Source of the DNA: Bryobacterales bacterium F-183
Lineage (GTDB): Bacteria > Acidobacteriota > Terriglobia > Bryobacterales > Bryobacteraceae
Length of the DNA stretch: 64,000 nucleotides
Assembly (NCBI GenBank): GCA_016865505.2
Contig: AP025252.1
Coordinates: 5,478,137 to 5,542,136 of the forward strand
Direction: 5' to 3'
The stretch's first letter is position 1; every line of letters begins with the position of its first letter. Shown one piece after another: positions 60,856-64,000 of this stretch. A program made the position numbers and the translations under genes. The notes under the pieces were generated by a model. That model ran no database searches and had not been told where the DNA came from. It worked only from the letters and a program-made list of their open reading frames with translations.

Positions 60856-61471
60856 TCGCATCAATCTCCGCGCGGAACGCTTCAAACGCCGCACTATCCG
60901 GCACTCCGCCTGGCACGCCCTCACCAACTTCGCGATTCAGATTCAGTCGCACTGCCAAACCGCGCCAGGCAGATGAATCATAGCCAGCCGCAGCAAGCGC
61001 CGCTACTGTATCCGCATCCGCCTTGCGTTCTTTCCCAGCCAACTCCGCCGCCATCGCAGCGGGCACCAAGTCACCAGAGAACATCACTAAGGGACCATCA
61101 CCGTGGGTACGCAGGAACAACAACGCATGATGCGCGACACCATGCGCAATCAGCGCCGACATCTCCGCCTCATTCCGGACCTTCGCCAGTATCTTCAACG
61201 GCAGCAGGATCGTGCCGTCGGGAAGAAGCCGCGGTTCGGCCGACTCACGGCGCGTAACGAGTGCTTTCCATGCCCAATCCGCGGGGCTATCCGGGACATG
61301 GGAAGCCACGCGCTCGACCAGCGGGTCGAGGTACGCTGCAAACTCCGCACGCTCGACGATCGGCTCGTCCTTGACCATCGCACGTGCGATTGCTTCTCGC
61401 TTCTCGGCCGCAACCTGCTGTCCAAGGGCAACCACAGCGCCCGCAAGGCCAAGAACAAGAATCGAACGCAT
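60794..61471 (-). CDS. Exported M48-like protein with inactivated HExxH
   Basis: A 225-residue protein with a signal peptide (MRSILVLGLAGAVVALGQ). The M48 peptidase pattern is readable: TRRESAEPRLLPDGTILLPL (the strand before the active helix), then EAEMSALIAHGVAHHALLF, and ERKADADTVAALAAAGYD as the E(x)nAD helix. The active motif is His110-Gly-Val-Ala-His114, so the catalytic Glu is Gly111. The zinc ligands His110, His114 and Glu148 remain. It may bind zinc or peptide without cleaving. It overlaps the convergent subtilase gene by 62 bases and starts 12 bases after the DUF1501 stop. Confidence 0.82.
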   Translation of the reverse strand: MRSILVLGLAGAVVALGQQVAAEKREAIARAMVKDEPIVERAEFAAYLDPLVERVASHVPDSPADWAWKALVTRRESAEPRLLPDGTILLPLKILAKVRNEAEMSALIAHGVAHHALLFLRTHGDGPLVMFSGDLVPAAMAAELAGKERKADADTVAALAAAGYDSSAWRGLAVRLNLNREVGEGVPGGVPDSAAFEAFRAEIDAITAVKAPTLRRPGESPVRRW

Positions 61472-61483
61472 CGCAAAATCACC

Positions 61484-62902
61484 TCAAATAATCTCTTTGA
61501 TCAGCGACCCCGATACGTCCGTCAACCGGAAATTGCGGCCATTGTGCGGGTACGTCAGCTTATCGTGATGTAGACCCATCTGATGCAAAATCGTTGCATG
61601 CAGGTCGTTCACAGACTTGCGATTCTCCACCGCCTTATACCCGTACTCATCCGTCGCACCCACGATGTTGCCGCCCTTGATGCCGCCGCCAGCCAGCCAC
61701 AACGAGAACCCATACGGATTGTGGTCGCGCCCATTCATTCGCTGCGAAATCGGCATACGGCCAAACTCCCCATGCCAGATCACCAACGTCGAATCGAGCA
61801 GCCCGTTCGCCTTCAGATCCTTCAGCAAACCGGCTAGCGGCTTATCGGTTTCCTTCGCGTGCATGCCATGATTCAGTTCCAGGTCGAAGTGCGCATCCCA
61901 GCTTTCGGTAAAGTTGCCGCCGCCGGAATAGATCTGCACAAACCGTACCCCGCGCTCCACCAACCGCCGCGCCATCAGACACTGCCGCCCAAAGTACTCA
62001 GTCTCCGGCTCATCCAGTCCGTACAACTTCTGAATCGCCGCGGACTCCTGCTCGAGCGCGACAGCCTTCACCGCATGCGTCTGCATACGGTACGCCAACT
62101 CGTGCGCCGCAATCCGCGCGCTGAACTCCGAATCTTCCGGATTCTTCGCCAGATGCTCTTCGTTGAGCTTGTTCAGCAGGTCCAGCCACTTCCGCTGCCG
62201 GTCGCCCGACATCTCGGCCGGAGGCCGCAGATCCACAATCGGATCTCCATTCGTACGGAACGGTGTACCCTGATACGCCGCCGGCATAAACCCATTGCTC
62301 CAGTTCGGAGCCCCGCCAATCGGACCTCCGCGCCAATCCTGGAACACCACAAACGACGGCAGATTCTGATTCTCGCTACCCAGCCCGTACGTGATCCACG
62401 ACCCCATCGACGGATAGCCCGTCAGAATAAAGCCCGTGTTCATCTGGAACAGCGCCGGAGCATGATCATTCGACGTGCAGTACATCGAGCGGATCAGCGC
62501 GATGTCGTCCGCCATCCCGCCCACATGCGGGAACAAGTCGGACACATCCATGCCGCACTGGCCGTACTTCTTGAACTTCCAGGGCGAAGGCAACAAGCCA
62601 CCGGGCAAGCCTTGCGACACCACAACTTCGCCCTTGCCCACCATGGTCTCGCCCGCGCGCCGCGCCAACTCCGGCTTCGGATCGAACGTATCCACCTGGC
62701 TCACGCCGCCATAGCAGAAGATCGAAATCACAGCCTTCGCCTTGGCGGCAAAATGTGGAGCCTTGGGTGCCAGCGGATTCACGGCAGCACCTGCCGCATC
62801 GCCCGTCGCCGCCAATCCCAGATCCGCCAATGCCAGACCCGCTACGCCGCCCCCACACCGGGCCAGCAATTCACGTCGTGACCAAAATCTCTTGTTCGTC
62901 AT
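61484..62902 (-). CDS. DUF1501 family exported protein
   Basis: A 472-residue protein with a Tat signal (FWSRRELLARCGGGVAGLA). DUF1501 features are VISIFCYGGVSQVDTFDPKP, LPHVGGMADDIALIRSM-type sequence (SDLFPHVGGMADDIALIRSM) and IWHGEFGRMP with GRDHNPYGFS towards the C-terminus. The family has an alkaline-phosphatase/sulfatase-like fold, with unknown activity. It directly follows a DUF1553-type gene by 9 bases. This pairing is characteristic of Planctomycetes, Verrucomicrobia and Acidobacteria, where the two are thought to act together on extracellular polymers. Confidence 0.94.
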   Translation of the reverse strand: MTNKRFWSRRELLARCGGGVAGLALADLGLAATGDAAGAAVNPLAPKAPHFAAKAKAVISIFCYGGVSQVDTFDPKPELARRAGETMVGKGEVVVSQGLPGGLLPSPWKFKKYGQCGMDVSDLFPHVGGMADDIALIRSMYCTSNDHAPALFQMNTGFILTGYPSMGSWITYGLGSENQNLPSFVVFQDWRGGPIGGAPNWSNGFMPAAYQGTPFRTNGDPIVDLRPPAEMSGDRQRKWLDLLNKLNEEHLAKNPEDSEFSARIAAHELAYRMQTHAVKAVALEQESAAIQKLYGLDEPETEYFGRQCLMARRLVERGVRFVQIYSGGGNFTESWDAHFDLELNHGMHAKETDKPLAGLLKDLKANGLLDSTLVIWHGEFGRMPISQRMNGRDHNPYGFSLWLAGGGIKGGNIVGATDEYGYKAVENRKSVNDLHATILHQMGLHHDKLTYPHNGRNFRLTDVSGSLIKEII

Positions 62903-62911
62903 TGCCGTCCC

Positions 62912-64000
62912 CTATTGGATGTACGCGAATTCGTTCAGGTTAAACATCGTCTGGCAGAAATCCACCAAACCCGTTGGATTGTTCTTGATAAAGCCCAGTG
63001 CCAATTCGGTCTCACGAGCCGAAGGCTTGCGCGACAGCGCAATCTCGTACGCCCGTTCCACCTGCGCCTGCACGTCGTTGCCAACGTCCAACCGCAATCG
63101 TTCGGCAAACATCTTCGCCTGATGCATCGCAAACCCGGAATTCATCAGAATCAAAGACTGCGTCGCGATCGTAGACCGGTTACGCCGCGCACAAGCCGAA
63201 TTCGTATCCGGCTTATCGAACAGATCAAACATCGGCAGCGGAATCGTGCGCTTCGAAAACACATAAATGCTGCGCCGGAACGTCGACGCATCCGTCTCCG
63301 CCTTACCCGGCCAATCGCGCTTGGTGCTCGCCGCAAACAATGCCGGATCGATGAACGGGAACACGCCAGGACCACCGATCGTCTTGTCCAGCGTACCCGC
63401 AACAGCCAACACGGAATCGCGCAGGACTTCGGCCTCAACACGAGTACGAGCCTGCCGCCACAGCATGCGATTCGTCGGGTCGATCTTGCGGTTCGCCTCA
63501 ATGTCGTCGCTCGCCATCTGGTACGCGTCCGACATCAGCATCAGCCGGTGCATGGCCTTCATGCTCCAGCCCTTGTCGATGAATTCGCTCGCCAGCCAAT
63601 CCAGCAGTTCCGGATGCGTCGGAGCCTCGCCCGTCTTGCCAAAATTGCTCGGCGTACGAACGATGCCTTCCCCAAAGTGATGCTGCCAGATCCGGTTCAC
63701 CATCACCCGCGCAAACAGCGGATGCGTGGGCGATGTCAGCCAATCGGCAAATGCCTTACGCCGCAAGCTGCTCGACGCATTCGGATCGGGCGTCGGAAAC
63801 TTCGGCAAAGCATTCGGCGCAGACGCTACCGTCAGCACCCCAGGCTGCATCACCGATCCCTTGTTGCCGATGCTGCCGTGATGCAGAAAGTGCGATTCCT
63901 TGGGCTTTCCGCCGTCTTTCTCCACCGTGGACCACGCCGTATCGATCACCGGCTTCTGCAACTCGGTGAGCGTGATCTGCTCATTCAGATGGCAGCTCTT
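62912..64000 (-). CDS. DUF1553 (PSD1-type) protein, 5' end cut by window edge
   Basis: An open frame of 362 residues reaches the right edge, so the N-terminal part (in the family a PSCyt1/PSCyt2 cytochrome-like section and DUF1549) is missing. The visible part matches DUF1553: RRKAFADWLTSPTHPLFARV, MVNRIWQHHFGEGIVRTPSN, HPELLDWLASEFIDKGWSMK, then SDAYQMAS and the C-terminal FNLNEFAYIQ. It is the upstream partner of the DUF1501 gene (9-base gap). The codons before the TTG at 63961 (reading KSCHLNEQITLTE) are in frame and family-like, so the gene does continue beyond 64000. Confidence 0.93.
   Translation of the reverse strand, partial: KSCHLNEQITLTELQKPVIDTAWSTVEKDGGKPKESHFLHHGSIGNKGSVMQPGVLTVASAPNALPKFPTPDPNASSSLRRKAFADWLTSPTHPLFARVMVNRIWQHHFGEGIVRTPSNFGKTGEAPTHPELLDWLASEFIDKGWSMKAMHRLMLMSDAYQMASDDIEANRKIDPTNRMLWRQARTRVEAEVLRDSVLAVAGTLDKTIGGPGVFPFIDPALFAASTKRDWPGKAETDASTFRRSIYVFSKRTIPLPMFDLFDKPDTNSACARRNRSTIATQSLILMNSGFAMHQAKMFAERLRLDVGNDVQAQVERAYEIALSRKPSARETELALGFIKNNPTGLVDFCQTMFNLNEFAYIQ

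Noticed and set aside
1-64000. tRNA, rRNA, CRISPR array or insertion sequence
   Set aside because: No tRNA-like T-loop with matching arms, no regular spaced repeats and no transposase or terminal inverted repeats were noticed by eye. A tRNAscan and CRISPR search would be decisive.

Overview
The window is high-GC, densely packed bacterial chromosome with no rRNA, tRNA, insertion sequence, prophage or CRISPR array that I could find. The gene set points to Acidobacteriota, most likely the Solibacter/Bryobacter side. It has two giant TonB-dependent receptors with an N-terminal carboxypeptidase-regulatory domain (Oar-like), a DUF1501/DUF1553 pair, tandem S9 peptidases, secreted sulfatases, a propeller-type hybrid histidine kinase, a GAF-ANTAR regulator and many lineage-specific TPR exoproteins. 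This assignment is inference from gene content. Some 48 protein genes are supported, two of them cut by the window edges.

Layout. 1-7161 (minus): one compact eight-gene run with overlaps or gaps of 11 bases or less. In transcription order it encodes a NtrC-type response regulator, a coiled-coil protein, a membrane protein with a C-terminal OmpA-like domain and a probable roadblock/longin-type N-terminal domain, a Ras-like small GTPase, a soluble histidine kinase, a GYF/RDD membrane protein, a zinc-finger membrane protein and a membrane protein cut at the edge. This looks like an envelope-linked GTPase/two-component module and is the best candidate for an undescribed system here. 7242-14283 (minus): a 40-residue membrane microprotein candidate, two related small exported proteins, a TPR exoprotein overlapping uvrA, an exported unknown, and a GAF-ANTAR regulator. 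14282-23316 (plus): a peptidase/TPR exoprotein, small unknowns, a long TPR protein, endonuclease IV (nfo) and the hybrid kinase.

23313-38677: an esterase (minus), the first TonB receptor (plus, with a clear terminator), then a minus-strand block with a lipid acyltransferase, mnmA and a cysteine desulfurase, which together supply and use sulfur for tRNA 2-thiouridine. Divergent from it are a SAM hydrolase-type DUF62 protein, an M1 peptidase and a small exported protein. Then an MBL-fold protein, xerC, trmFO and a DUF2461 protein (minus). 38677-46025: a sulfatase-fold protein with its catalytic residues lost (minus), then three S9 peptidases in tandem, each overlapping the next by 11 bases and closed by a terminator. 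46054-46983: a DksA-type zinc-finger regulator preceded by a roughly 515-base structured leader under a strong sigma70-like promoter.

47092-64000: a convergent pair of GT-C-like membrane proteins, a lipoprotein overlapping a lone molybdopterin oxidoreductase, an intact sulfatase, the second TonB receptor, a subtilase, an M48-like protein with a broken HExxH motif, and the DUF1501/DUF1553 pair. The recurring themes are protein/glycan breakdown and uptake, tRNA modification, and pseudoenzymes that keep the fold but lose catalytic residues. A roughly 20-base stem-loop sequence is shared between the upstream regions of the TPR gene at 16808 and dksA.
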